The notes beneath the pieces are model-generated. The model was not told the origin of the DNA. It did not search any database and was given only the letters and a program-made list of their open reading frames with translations. The translations under genes and the position numbers were made by a program. A stretch of 64,000 bases of DNA from Aldehydirespirator sp965219165 (GTDB lineage Bacteria; Actinomycetota; Acidimicrobiia; Acidimicrobiales; Aldehydirespiratoraceae): positions 1,860,001-1,924,000 of the forward strand of contig CBDCMW010000002.1 of NCBI GenBank assembly GCA_965219165.1. Reading direction: 5' to 3'. Of the stretch, positions 25,030-33,555 are shown in pieces (positions within the stretch are counted from its first letter, which is position 1; the number at the start of each line of letters is the position of its first letter).

Positions 25030-26451
25030 TCAAGCCCGCGGGCCGAGCTTACCGCCGCGACTGGGTGCTCCACTGATGCTGCCAGCGTCCTCGTCGTGGT
25101 CGAAGAAGGCGGCCATGGCGGCGTCCGTGTCGGGCAGGGGGGCGTCGCTGCTGACGACCTGTCGCAACTGCTCGATGAACTCGTCGTCCTCCTCCGCGTC
25201 AATGTCGAAGAGTTCCGGGCTGTCAACTCCGAAGGGCATGGTGGCAGGCCCGGCGGACGCGGCCTCGCCGCGGTTGCGGGAATCGTCGGGCAGCCGGTGC
25301 GCCGGTCCGTTGCCGTCGGATGCGGGCTCCACGCGGACTGCACCCGACGCGGCATAGTCGGGTTCCGCCGCGCCGGCGTCGTCGGATGGGTCGTGCGCGA
25401 TCTCGTCGTCCCACTCGATCACCGGCAGCTCGGGCACGGTGTCGGCGCCCATGGTGGCGGGCAGGGTCTCCGTGGCCAGGGTCTCCTGGAGGGTGCCGCC
25501 TTGCGGCTCATGTGCCGACTCCTCTGGAACTGGCAGGAACTCGAGGGCGGGTCCCCCCGGCGGTTCGGGATCGGCCTCTGCGGTCGGTTCTTCCACGCCG
25601 GCCTCCACAGCGCGGTCGGTCTGAGCGCCGTCGTCGGCAGCGCCCTCGAGGACTCCGGCAGCGACGCCGTCAGCGGTCACTGCCTCTGCGGCCTGGTCGT
25701 CGCTGGCGGAGTCCGCGTCCGGCGCGGCCTCGCCCTCCTCGACGTCGGATGCGGCGAGGTCGGGCGGCGCGGTGTCCCGGTCCCCGTCGTCGCCAGCCTC
25801 GGGCTGAGTGGCGAACTCGGCGATGTCCGCCACTGGCTCGAACTTCTCCACGAACGACTGAAATGAGACCGAGAGGCCACGGAGTATGTTCCGCTCGTCC
25901 TCCAGCCTGGCCTGAATCTCAGCTACGACCGTCTCCAACTCGCGTTTGGTCGTCTGGAGAGCTTGTATCTCCTCCTGGGCGCGGGCCCGTTCGGATGCGA
26001 GTTCGGACGCAGCCGTTCGCTTCGCCTCGGCGATGATGAGCTGGCCGTTCTCCTCGGCTTCGGCCAGCATCCGGGCGGCACGCTCCTCCGCCGAGCGCAG
26101 GCGCTCGTTGGCGGCCGTCTCAGCTTCGGAGACGGTCTTGGTCGCCCGCTCTTGAGCGGAGTCGGTCATTGACTTCGCCTCGGATCGGGCTTCGGACACG
26201 GCCGAATCGGCGGTGCGCTGAGCCAGCACCAGCGTGCGCAGCAGCGTCTCGCGGATCTCGGTGACCCCATCGTCGGTGCCGGCTTGGGACTCCGACTGCG
26301 TCAAGCGCTGCTCGAGTTCTGCCATCTGGTCCTGGGCTTGGGCTGCTACTCGGCTGACTGCCTTGACGTAGGCGTCCACCTCTTCGTAGTCGTAGCCGCG
26401 CATCCGCTCGCGAAACTTGACCTCGGTGGGGAGGTCGTTGAGTGCATTCAT
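25030..26451 (-). CDS. divIVA: DivIVA/Wag31 polar growth protein with long acidic tail
   Basis: Start chosen at MNALNDLPTEVKFRERMRGY (473 residues); the ORF opens 23 codons earlier without similarity. The N-terminal membrane-binding DivIVA motif (FRERMRGYDYEEVDAYVKAV) precedes a long coiled coil (about residues 45-210) rich in Ala, Glu and Arg. The remaining half is acidic and low in complexity, ending in DDEFIEQLRQVVSSDAP. DivIVA marks negatively curved membrane at poles and septa and guides cell-wall synthesis. It lies downstream of yggT, as wag31 does in mycobacteria. The long acidic tail is greater than in mycobacterial Wag31. Confidence 0.9.
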   Translation of the reverse strand: MNALNDLPTEVKFRERMRGYDYEEVDAYVKAVSRVAAQAQDQMAELEQRLTQSESQAGTDDGVTEIRETLLRTLVLAQRTADSAVSEARSEAKSMTDSAQERATKTVSEAETAANERLRSAEERAARMLAEAEENGQLIIAEAKRTAASELASERARAQEEIQALQTTKRELETVVAEIQARLEDERNILRGLSVSFQSFVEKFEPVADIAEFATQPEAGDDGDRDTAPPDLAASDVEEGEAAPDADSASDDQAAEAVTADGVAAGVLEGAADDGAQTDRAVEAGVEEPTAEADPEPPGGPALEFLPVPEESAHEPQGGTLQETLATETLPATMGADTVPELPVIEWDDEIAHDPSDDAGAAEPDYAASGAVRVEPASDGNGPAHRLPDDSRNRGEAASAGPATMPFGVDSPELFDIDAEEDDEFIEQLRQVVSSDAPLPDTDAAMAAFFDHDEDAGSISGAPSRGGKLGPRA

Positions 26452-26551
26452 GCGGGCGATGATGCCACGGGAACCATCGTGGTTGGTGGATACTCGGCCG
26501 CGGCACGCGGGAGCGGCCATCGGCGCCTCGGGCCGCCCGTCGAGCCGGTGA

Positions 26552-26806
26552 CTAGCAGATGATTCCCCGAATGATGGCGATGCCGAAGATGACGATGACC
26601 GGCGAGAAGTCGAGCGCCATCCCGCCGAACCGTGCCGCGGGCAGCATCCGGCGCACGGGCTTCATGACCGGGTCGGTCACCGTGAAGAGGAATCCAGCGA
26701 CGGTGGCCATCGCGCCGTTCGGGTTGAGCGGGAACCAGCTCAGCAGCACGCGACCGAAGATCGCGAAGAGGTACAGGGACAGCAGCAGGCAGAGGATCCC
26801 GGGCAC
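26552..26806 (-). CDS. YggT-family membrane protein
   Basis: An 84-residue protein with two membrane helices (ILCLLLSLYLFAIFGRVLLSW and FSPVIVIFGIAIIRGI) separated by the family motif VTDPVMKPVRRMLP. YggT proteins accompany sepF in Gram-positive division clusters and are thought to support septum assembly or osmotic tolerance, but biochemical function is not defined. Start is GTG, 12 bases after the sepF stop. Confidence 0.92.
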   Translation of the reverse strand: MPGILCLLLSLYLFAIFGRVLLSWFPLNPNGAMATVAGFLFTVTDPVMKPVRRMLPAARFGGMALDFSPVIVIFGIAIIRGIIC

Positions 26807-26818
26807 TTGGCGCTCGAG

Positions 26819-27376
26819 TCAGCCGCGCTTGCGACGGGCGGTCCCCTGGGACACCTCCACGTCAGCCGGGGTCAGCAGGTAAACCTGGTCGGCTACGCGG
26901 TCCATCTTGCCGCCTATGGCGTAGCAGAGGCCGCTCGAGAAGTCCACGAGGCGTCGCCGCAGATCCCGGTCGACTGCTTGGAGGTTCACGATCACGGGCT
27001 GGCCGGACTTGAACCTGTCGCCGATCTCCTGGGCGTCGTTGAACGCGTCGGGAGAGACGGCATGGGGCTTCATGGCCTTGGAGGGCATCGCATGCACGAC
27101 TCGAACCGATCCGTCGGATTCGAGGTCGTTCATCCCCGGCCCGCCCTCAGCCGGAGCGAGGCTTATGGGACGGACGGTGCGGCCCAGCACGGCGCTGTCG
27201 GGGGCTGGTCCCGAGGCGACGGAGACGCCCGGCGCGGCGGCTGCCTCAGCGCCAGCCGGGTAGCGGCCCTGCGCCGGAGCCTGGGAATGGGACGGGCGGA
27301 TCGGGTCTTCGTAGCTCTCGTAGTGCTCGTCGGGCCCGAGCCCGAGGTAGATCATCGCCTTCTTCAGCATCGACAT
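26819..27376 (-). CDS. sepF: Cell division protein SepF
   Basis: A 185-residue cytoplasmic division protein. It has the N-terminal membrane-anchoring helix (MLKKAMIYLGLGPDEHYE), a Pro/Ala-rich linker, and the C-terminal SepF core (AQEIGDRFKSGQPVIVNL, RRRLVDFSSGLCYAIGGKM). SepF tethers FtsZ to the membrane and replaces FtsA, which is absent from this cluster as expected for actinobacteria. An AAGGAG site six bases before the chosen ATG decides the start over the longer ORF. Confidence 0.95.
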   Translation of the reverse strand: MSMLKKAMIYLGLGPDEHYESYEDPIRPSHSQAPAQGRYPAGAEAAAAPGVSVASGPAPDSAVLGRTVRPISLAPAEGGPGMNDLESDGSVRVVHAMPSKAMKPHAVSPDAFNDAQEIGDRFKSGQPVIVNLQAVDRDLRRRLVDFSSGLCYAIGGKMDRVADQVYLLTPADVEVSQGTARRKRG

Positions 27377-27413
27377 CGTCGCTCCTTGAGCAGACTGTAG
27401 CGCGTCGCGACCG

Positions 27414-28121
27414 TCACCGATCCTCTGTCGGCGCATGACATTGTGGCACGCGCCGCACGCCACGGCGGGGACGCTCTCCGAAGAGGCTCCTCCCGACTCG
27501 TACCATCGTCGCGCCCTCGGCCACGGCGACCTCGAGATCGTCGGTCATGCCCATCGAGCAGTGCGGCAAGCCGAGGGAATCGACCATCTGCCGAAGCTCC
27601 CTGAAGCCGCTTCGAGCCTGCTCGGGCGGTCCGAGCGGGCCGATGCCCATCAGGCCCACCAGGCGGAGTCCGGCGTCGGCGACGACCGAGGCCATCCGCT
27701 CTGTGTCCGCCGCCCGGCAGCCCCCCTTGGCCTCCTCACCAGAGATGTTGACCTGGATCATCACCTCCGCCCCAGGGGCGCGGCGACCGATCTCGCGGGC
27801 CAACTCGGGCCGGTCGACGGTCTGCCACACGTCGACGCAGCCAGCCAGCATCTTGACCTTGTTGCGTTGAAGCCGTCCAACGAAGTGGACCCGGGGCCTT
27901 CCCGCCTCGGCGACCTCTGCCAGTTTGGCCACGCACTCCTGGGCGTAGTTCTCCCCGATGTTGCCGATTCCGCATGCGGCGGCGGCATTGACGGCCCATG
28001 AGCCGAGCGCCTTGGTGACCGCGATCACGGTGACGTCCTGTGTGGCCGCGCCGGCGATGAGCGCCCTCACAGCCCCGTAGCGCTCGCCGACGACGGCCAC
28101 GGTCTGCGACAGTTCGCTCAT
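27414..28121 (-). CDS. yggS: YggS-family PLP homeostasis protein
   Basis: A 235-residue PLP-binding protein with an alanine-racemase-like TIM barrel. The PLP lysine is in IAVTKALG, followed by IGENYAQE, HFVGRLQRNKVKM and SMGMTDDLEVAVAEG...VRVGRSLFG, all family blocks. YggS/YlmE proteins buffer free pyridoxal phosphate and have no proven enzymatic turnover. It starts in an ATGA overlap with pgeF, so it is coupled to that gene. Its C-terminus ends in a basic tail. Confidence 0.93.
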   Translation of the reverse strand: MSELSQTVAVVGERYGAVRALIAGAATQDVTVIAVTKALGSWAVNAAAACGIGNIGENYAQECVAKLAEVAEAGRPRVHFVGRLQRNKVKMLAGCVDVWQTVDRPELAREIGRRAPGAEVMIQVNISGEEAKGGCRAADTERMASVVADAGLRLVGLMGIGPLGPPEQARSGFRELRQMVDSLGLPHCSMGMTDDLEVAVAEGATMVRVGRSLFGERPRRGVRRVPQCHAPTEDR

Positions 28122-28828
28122 CGGTGCTCGAGTCGGACTGCGGTCGCTTGGCGGGCGAGCTCGCCGCGGACCCTGTGGGAGAAGAAACTGTCGTGCGCGG
28201 TGTCGAATCCGAGGTCCTCCACGTCGCTGACTCCCGCCTCGTTCAGCGCGCCCCGCACCGCGGCCACCAGGTCGAGGGCGGGAGTGCCCCAGGAAGTGAC
28301 GCCGCCGACGTCGCAGCGGGCGGTGTCGGCCACCGCGGCCAGCTCCGCCGCACCGAACTCATAGGCGGCGGGCCTGATCACCGGGCCCACCACCGCCCGA
28401 AGGCTCGACTCACCCGAACCTGCAGCCACGCGGCGCACGGCCTGAACGACCTCGCCCAGGACTCCGGCGACGATGCCCCGCCAGCCGGCGTGGGCCACGC
28501 CCACCGCGCCGTGGCCGACCACGACGACCGGAGCGCAGTCGGCCGTGTGCAGGGCAAGGACAGCTCCGGGCACGGCGGTGACCGCGGCGTCGGCAACGGA
28601 TCCCGCGCCGTCACCCGGTTCGGCTACGACCACGACCCTGGCACCGTGGACCTGCTTCAGCCATGTCCATGTTCCGCCCATGAGGGACTGGCGCCTGTGC
28701 GCGAGGGCCGGGTGACGGTCGGGGCTCGCCTTCCCGTCGTAGTTGCAGCGAAAGTCGCCCTGGGGCCTCTGGGAGCAGCGGACCCTGGCGACCCAGGTGT
28801 CACCCGCCGGGACCAGCCGCTCGATCAT
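28118..28828 (-). CDS. pgeF: Peptidoglycan editing factor PgeF (YfiH/laccase-domain)
   Basis: A 236-residue protein with the multicopper-oxidase-like YfiH fold. Zinc/copper ligands are in LKQVHGARVV, LHTADCAPVVVV and GVAHAGWRGIVAG. PgeF removes wrongly incorporated L-Ser at the first peptide position of peptidoglycan precursors; purine nucleoside activity has also been reported in the family. It sits directly after ftsZ, as in mycobacteria. The ATG start overlaps the stop of a 13-codon mini-ORF, not the ftsZ stop. Confidence 0.92.
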   Translation of the reverse strand: MIERLVPAGDTWVARVRCSQRPQGDFRCNYDGKASPDRHPALAHRRQSLMGGTWTWLKQVHGARVVVVAEPGDGAGSVADAAVTAVPGAVLALHTADCAPVVVVGHGAVGVAHAGWRGIVAGVLGEVVQAVRRVAAGSGESSLRAVVGPVIRPAAYEFGAAELAAVADTARCDVGGVTSWGTPALDLVAAVRGALNEAGVSDVEDLGFDTAHDSFFSHRVRGELARQATAVRLEHR

Positions 28829-28906
28829 GCAGCTACCGCTCCATCGCCGACCGGCCGCGCGATCATGCAGCTACCGCTGTTGTGGCCGGCTGGGCGGCGA
28901 ACTCAT
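28822..28906 (-). repeat. ftsZ-pgeF junction: 38-bp duplication with two coupled mini-ORFs
   Basis: The 19-mer CGATCATGCAGCTACCGCT occurs twice, at 28822-28840 and 28860-28878, as part of a 38-bp tandem duplication. On the minus strand the ftsZ stop overlaps an ATG (ATGA) that opens an 11-codon ORF (MSSPPSRPQQR, 28906 to 28871, ending TAG). Four bases later a second ATG opens MIARPVGDGAVAA (28866 to 28825), whose stop overlaps the pgeF start as ATGA. The second mini-ORF looks like a diverged copy of the pgeF N-terminus (MIERLVPAG). Ribosomes leaving ftsZ can thus reach pgeF through two short re-initiation steps. Confidence 0.8.
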
Positions 28907-30030
28907 CTCAGGAAGTCGGGCACGTCGAACTCGTCGTTGAGATCGACGCCGACTGGAGTGTCCGAGTCGTCGTGCGCCGCGAAGACATCAGCGATCTCGT
29001 TCGTGTCCTCAGAGGCTGCCCTAGCGCCCGGCCTGCGGTCTCGCCGGGCCCGGCGCGGGGTGGCGGAGCTCCCGTAGTTCTGGCGGTCGCTCTCGAAACC
29101 GGCCGCTATCACGGTGACCCGGACCTCGTCTCCGAGAGCGTCGTCGATCACCGTTCCGAAGATGATGTTCGCGTCCTGGTGGGCCACAGAGCGCACCACT
29201 TCGGCCGCCTCGTTCACCTCCATCAGACCGAGGTTCGTGGCACCCGAGATGTTGAGCAGCAGTCCCTGGGACCTGTCGATCGACGACTCGAGCAGCGGGC
29301 TGGAGATGGCGGAGCGCGCTGCGGCCACGGCCCGCCCCTCTCCGCTTGCGGAGCCCATTCCCATGAGGGCGCTGCCCGCCTCTGTGAGCACGGTCCTCAC
29401 ATCGGCGAAGTCCGTGTTGATGAGCCCGGGGGTGGTGATGAGGCTGGTGATCCCCCCTACGCCCTGCATCAGGACCTCGTCGGCCATCCGGAACGCGTTG
29501 AGCATCGAGGTCTTCTCGTCGGCGATGGCGATCAGCCGGTCGTTGGGGATCACGATCAGGGTGTCGACCTTCTCCTTGAGGCGTTGGATCCCCTCCTCGG
29601 CCTGAACCGAGCGCCGGGATCCCTCGAAGCTGAACGGTCGCGTCACCACTCCGATCGTGAGCGCGCCGGAACTCTTGGCCACTTCGGCCACTACCGGTGC
29701 GGCACCGGTGCCCGTGCCCCCGCCCTTGCCCGCAGTGATGAACACCATGTCGGATCCGTTGAGGGACTCTCGGATCTCGTCGATGTGCTCCTCGGCTGCC
29801 TGCTTTCCAACCTCGGGATTGCTGCCTGCCCCCAGCCCTCTGGTCAAGTTCCGACCGAGGTCGATCCTGATGTCGGCGTCGCTCATGGCGAGGGCCTGCG
29901 CGTCGGTGTTGGCCGCGATGAACTCGACGCCCCGAAGGCCGGCATCGATCATGCGGTTGACGGCATTGACGCCGCCGCCGCCGACTCCGACCACCCTGAT
30001 GACGGCGACATAGTTGTGAGGATCGGCCAT
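28903..30030 (-). CDS. ftsZ: Cell division GTPase FtsZ
   Basis: A 375-residue tubulin homologue forming the Z ring. The GTP-binding domain has VVGVGGGGVNAVNRM, ANTDAQAL, the tubulin signature GGGTGTGAAP and NDRLIAI. The C-terminal linker is Arg/Ala/Asp-rich and the conserved end peptide DEFDVPDFLR, which binds SepF, is intact. Start chosen at MADPHNYV, preceded by GGGAGG; a GTG one codon upstream shares that site, and the ORF opens 11 codons earlier. It is separated from ftsQ by a 103-bp tandem repeat, so it may have its own promoter. Confidence 0.97.
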   Translation of the reverse strand: MADPHNYVAVIRVVGVGGGGVNAVNRMIDAGLRGVEFIAANTDAQALAMSDADIRIDLGRNLTRGLGAGSNPEVGKQAAEEHIDEIRESLNGSDMVFITAGKGGGTGTGAAPVVAEVAKSSGALTIGVVTRPFSFEGSRRSVQAEEGIQRLKEKVDTLIVIPNDRLIAIADEKTSMLNAFRMADEVLMQGVGGITSLITTPGLINTDFADVRTVLTEAGSALMGMGSASGEGRAVAAARSAISSPLLESSIDRSQGLLLNISGATNLGLMEVNEAAEVVRSVAHQDANIIFGTVIDDALGDEVRVTVIAAGFESDRQNYGSSATPRRARRDRRPGARAASEDTNEIADVFAAHDDSDTPVGVDLNDEFDVPDFLR

Positions 30031-30072
30031 CACCGCGTCAACCTCCCTGTATCGAACGATCACTGCATCTTA

Positions 30073-30305
30073 GAGGCCGAGCGGATGGGCCGTGTTTCGC
30101 GAGGGCTTCGCGAGGCGCTGAGCGAGGCCGTGGCCCGAGCGGCCCGTGAGCGCAGCGAACAAGAGCGGGAAACGCGAGGCCGAGCGGATGGGCCGTGTTT
30201 CGCGAGGGCTTCGCGAGGCGCTGAGCGAGGCCGTGGCCCGAGCGGCCCGTGAGCGCAGCGAACAAGAGCGGGAAACGCGAGGCCGAGCGGATGGGCCGTG
30301 TTTCG
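30073..30305 (+). repeat. Interspersed repeat copy C: two 103-bp tandem units plus partial third
   Basis: Two complete units (30073-30175 and 30176-30278) and the first 27 bases of a third begin GAGGCCGAGCGGATGGGCC, carry GAGGGCTTCGCGAGGCGC and the core GTGAGCGCAGCGAACAAGAG, and end in CGGGAAACGC. The two units are essentially identical, so the duplication is recent. They lie between the ftsQ stop and the ftsZ start and run opposite to the gene direction. No mini-ORF chain joins ftsQ to ftsZ here. Confidence 0.92.
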
Positions 30306-30310
30306 GGAGG

Positions 30311-31123
30311 CTAGGGCTGGCAGGGGGAATGGCGGGCCACAGTGGCGATGTCGGGCATGGTTACGTCTATTTCGGTGATGCACTCCAGATCGGCGCTTGC
30401 GAGCACAGCTCGCAGCGCGCTGATCTTGTCGTCGATGAGAACCGGTTCACCCAGCACAACCGTGGCGCCGCCGATCAGCTCCAGGCCGATCCGATCAGCT
30501 CCAGGGTCGAGGGTGACGGTCCTCACCCAGGCGCGCAGGTCGTCGGGCATGGCGGCAACGAGAGCCAGCGGCCCATCGGCGGCGGTGTGGATGTCGCCCA
30601 GCTGTCCCGAGAACGGCACCGACACATGGGGCACATCCATGCGGAGCCCATCGACCGACCCATCGAAGGCAGCCGGCGCCGGCGCCCAGCCGATCGCGTA
30701 CCCGTAGGCGTCGATCACGGCCGTGCGGCCTTCTGTGGCAGGGACCAGGGCGGCCGGCACGCGCGGGTCCACCGCGATCCGCACGGTGGCCGGCCAGTCC
30801 TTCCACACCCGGGCCGACCTCACCCACGGCAGCGACGAGACAGACCGCTCCGCCCCGTCAACGTCGAGGAACAGCATCGGCAACCCCACCGACAGACGCG
30901 AGTTCTCAAGGATCTCCGCGCGAATGGCGGGTTCCACGCCGGTGACCGTGATCCGGTCCACATCCACCAGGGGTGTGCGGCTGATGCCCCACCCGGCCGC
31001 CGCGGCCAGAACGACGCCCGAGGCCGCGGCGAGGACGTGCAGGCGCCGGCGTCCCTGGGCCCGTATCACCGCGACGCGGCGCGCCCTCATACGCGGATCT
31101 ACGGCCACGGTCGTGTCGCTCAT
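30311..31123 (-). CDS. ftsQ: Cell division protein FtsQ (POTRA domain)
   Basis: A 270-residue bitopic division protein. A short basic cytoplasmic part (MRARRVAVIRAQGRRRLHV) precedes one membrane helix (about residues 28-46), then the POTRA domain beginning ISRTPLVDVDRITVTGVE, and the FtsQ/DivIB domain (RSARVWKDWPATVRIAVDPR). FtsQ bridges FtsL/FtsB-type proteins and FtsW-FtsI at the septum. The ATG start overlaps the murB stop as ATGA. The stop TAG is followed at once by repeat DNA. Confidence 0.9.
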   Translation of the reverse strand: MSDTTVAVDPRMRARRVAVIRAQGRRRLHVLAAASGVVLAAAAGWGISRTPLVDVDRITVTGVEPAIRAEILENSRLSVGLPMLFLDVDGAERSVSSLPWVRSARVWKDWPATVRIAVDPRVPAALVPATEGRTAVIDAYGYAIGWAPAPAAFDGSVDGLRMDVPHVSVPFSGQLGDIHTAADGPLALVAAMPDDLRAWVRTVTLDPGADRIGLELIGGATVVLGEPVLIDDKISALRAVLASADLECITEIDVTMPDIATVARHSPCQP

Positions 31124-32079
31124 TGCATCTCCCAGGGCTCGAAGCCCACAAGACGGGTCTCCGCGGACAGCTCCACACCGTGCGCGTCCTTCACGCGGTG
31201 GCGCACCTCCCGCATCACCTCGATGATGTCGGCGGCGCACCCGCCCTCGTCGGATTGGATGAAGTTGGCGTGTTTCGCAGAAACCTCGGCCGAGCCGATC
31301 CGCAGGCCCTTGGCGCCGGCCGACTCGATGAGCGCGCCCGCAGGAACGTGCTCGGGGTTCGTGAACACCGATCCTGCGTTGCGCCCACCGGGCTGGTTCG
31401 CTCGGCGCCAATGCACGATCTCGGCCAGCTCGGCTCGGGCGGCCGCCCAATCCCCCAACGTCAGCTGGAGCCCCACCGAAGCGACGACTTGATGAGTAGC
31501 GACGCTGCTGGTCCGGTAGCCGAGTTGGAGCTCGGCCGCGGCGCGGACAGTCGTTTCGCCCCGGTAGAGGTCGACGAGGACCGCGTCGACGAGCGACTCG
31601 GACATGTCCGAGCCGTGGCCGCCCGCGTTCATCCTCACCGCTCCGCCGACGGTGCCGGGGACGCCCACGGCCCACTCGAAGCCTGTGAGGCCAGCCTCGG
31701 CCGAGGTGCGGGCGATCACGGGGAGCAGAGCGCCTCCGCAGGCGGTGACCGTCGAGCCGTCAATCTCGAAGCGAGTCAGACGGGAGCCGAGAGCGACGGC
31801 CAGGCCGTCGAAGCCGCGGTCGGCGACCAGCAAGTTGGAACCCCGCCCGACCACGAGCACCGGGACGGGCACCCCAGCGCCGGCGGAGTCCGAGACGATG
31901 GCGGCGAGCGTCTGGAGCTCGGTGAGGTCGTCCACGGTGACGAACAGCCGGGCCGGGCCGCCGACCCGATAGGTGGTGTGCGGGGCCAGGCCGTAGTCCC
32001 GCCTCAGCGACGGGCTCAGCGGTGAGGAGGCCAGGCGCCGGTCGAGGTCGGCGAGCACATGCCGCACGGTCGCGGTCAT
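31120..32079 (-). CDS. murB: UDP-N-acetylenolpyruvoylglucosamine reductase
   Basis: A 319-residue FAD enzyme reducing UDP-GlcNAc-enolpyruvate to UDP-MurNAc with NADPH. FAD-binding motifs are VVGRGSNLLVADRGF and GVPGTVGGAVRMNAGGHG. The catalytic Ser is in RNAGSVFTNP, and the C-terminal region has AKHANFIQSDEGG. Its place between murC and ftsQ differs from mycobacteria, where murB lies elsewhere. The third of three near-identical ATGACCGCG start sites is the real start; the two upstream sites open mini-ORFs. It is coupled to ftsQ by ATGA. Confidence 0.95.
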   Translation of the reverse strand: MTATVRHVLADLDRRLASSPLSPSLRRDYGLAPHTTYRVGGPARLFVTVDDLTELQTLAAIVSDSAGAGVPVPVLVVGRGSNLLVADRGFDGLAVALGSRLTRFEIDGSTVTACGGALLPVIARTSAEAGLTGFEWAVGVPGTVGGAVRMNAGGHGSDMSESLVDAVLVDLYRGETTVRAAAELQLGYRTSSVATHQVVASVGLQLTLGDWAAARAELAEIVHWRRANQPGGRNAGSVFTNPEHVPAGALIESAGAKGLRIGSAEVSAKHANFIQSDEGGCAADIIEVMREVRHRVKDAHGVELSAETRLVGFEPWEMQ

Positions 32080-32149
32080 GTTCCGCCCCCCGGCGGATGC
32101 GCTGGCGCGGTCATGTTCCGTCCCCCGGCGGATGCGCTGGCGCGGTCAT
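32077..32149 (-). repeat. murC-murB junction: 35-bp tandem repeat forming two linked 12-codon ORFs
   Basis: On the minus strand the murC stop TGA (32148-32146) overlaps ATG (32149), which opens MTAPAHPPGDGT and ends in TGA overlapping the next ATG (32114). That opens MTAPAHPPGGGT, ending in TGA overlapping the murB ATG (32079). Each step uses ATGA, and the ATGs are exactly 35 bases apart. Every unit has a GGGGG-rich stretch about 9 bases before its ATG. The unit length, 12 codons plus stop minus the 4-base overlap, is what keeps the chain closed. Confidence 0.92.
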
Positions 32150-33555
32150 GTTCCGCCCCCTGCGGTTGCGACGCCCGCGGCCCGGGCCTCGAGGCGCTCG
32201 ATCACGACGTCTGGCGTCGAGGTGAGGTCACCGGCCCCCAGAGTCAGGCACAGGTCGCCGGAGCGCAGCCGAGCCTCCAGCCAGTCGGCGACCTCGTCGA
32301 GTCGGGGCAGCCAGGTCACCGACGACCACGGATGGGCGTCGAGCACCGCGTCGAGGACGATCTTGGAGGTCACGCCGGGCCGGGGTGCCTCGCCCGACGG
32401 GTAGATCCCGGTGATCACCAGGTGGTCGGCCTCGACGAAGGAGTCCGCGAAGTCGGACCCGATAGAGGCGATGCGGCTGTAACGGTGGGGCTGGAACACG
32501 CACACCACCCTGGGCCAGTGGCCGGTGCGGGCCGCCGCCAGCGCGGCGGCGACCTCGCTGGGCAGGTGGGCGTAGTCGTCCACGAAGGTGATGCCGGCGA
32601 TATCGCCGCGGAACTCGAAGCGCCGGGCCACGCCCCCGAAGCGGGCTAGTGCTCGGACGGCATCGGCGAACGACGCACCAGCGGTCAGAGCAGCCACGAT
32701 CGCTGCGGCCGCATTCCGGGCATTGTGCAGGCCGGGGGTCGGGAGCTTGATGAGTCCCAGCCTCGTATGTCCGGTCCACAGGTCGAATTCGGACGACGGC
32801 ATCTGCAGCGAGACGTCGACCATCCGGAAGTCGGCGTCGGCGTCCGTGCCGTAGGTGACCGCGCCGACGGTGGCGCCGAGCCGGGCCGCGCCCGGGTCGT
32901 CGGCACAGACGATCCGGTGACGCGCCGAGGCCAGGAAGCGTTCGAACGCCTGGGCCAGGGTGGGCGGAGCGTCGTCGTAGGTCTCGAGGTGGTCGGCTTC
33001 GACACTGGTCACCACGGCCACCTCAGGATCGAGGGACAGGAACGTGCGGTCGCTCTCGTCGGCCTCCACGACGAACCACTCGCCGGTGTCCCACATCGCT
33101 CCGGTGCCGATCTCGTTGACGTCGCCGCCGATGATGAACGACGGGTTGAGGCCGGCCTCCACCAGCACGAGTGCCAGCATTGAGCTGGTCGTGGTCTTGC
33201 CGTGCGTGCCCGCCACCGCGATCGTCCTGCGGCTCGACGCGATGGCGGGCAGGATCTCGCTGCGTCGCATCACCGGGACACCGCGTTCCCGCGCGGCACG
33301 GACCTCGGGATTGCCGTCGCGGATGGCCGACGAGATGGTGACAAGAGCAGCGGGGCCGAGGTTGGCCGGATCGTGGCCGATGGCGACCGGCACTCCCTCG
33401 GCACGCAGTCTGGCCACCACCGGACCGTCGCGCAGGTCCGAACCCGTCACGCGGTGGCCCATGGACCGCAGCACCGACGCGATGGCGCCCATCCCGGCCC
33501 CGCCCGCGCCGACCACATGGATGTCGGTGGGACTGGAGAGGTCCACGGGCCTCAT
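32146..33555 (-). CDS. murC: UDP-N-acetylmuramate-L-alanine ligase
   Basis: A 469-residue Mur ligase adding L-Ala to UDP-MurNAc. The N-terminal Rossmann motif is HVVGAGGAGMGAIASVL, the ATP-binding loop is AVAGTHGKTTTSSML, and the central-domain metal and substrate residues are in VVEADESDRTFL and SVEADHLETYDD. The C-terminal domain has FVDDYAHLPSEVAAAL and FQPHRYSRI. The ATG start overlaps the murG stop (ATGA); the much longer ORF upstream is antisense shadow in murG and was rejected. Its stop leads into the mini-ORF chain before murB. Confidence 0.96.
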   Translation of the reverse strand: MRPVDLSSPTDIHVVGAGGAGMGAIASVLRSMGHRVTGSDLRDGPVVARLRAEGVPVAIGHDPANLGPAALVTISSAIRDGNPEVRAARERGVPVMRRSEILPAIASSRRTIAVAGTHGKTTTSSMLALVLVEAGLNPSFIIGGDVNEIGTGAMWDTGEWFVVEADESDRTFLSLDPEVAVVTSVEADHLETYDDAPPTLAQAFERFLASARHRIVCADDPGAARLGATVGAVTYGTDADADFRMVDVSLQMPSSEFDLWTGHTRLGLIKLPTPGLHNARNAAAAIVAALTAGASFADAVRALARFGGVARRFEFRGDIAGITFVDDYAHLPSEVAAALAAARTGHWPRVVCVFQPHRYSRIASIGSDFADSFVEADHLVITGIYPSGEAPRPGVTSKIVLDAVLDAHPWSSVTWLPRLDEVADWLEARLRSGDLCLTLGAGDLTSTPDVVIERLEARAAGVATAGGGT

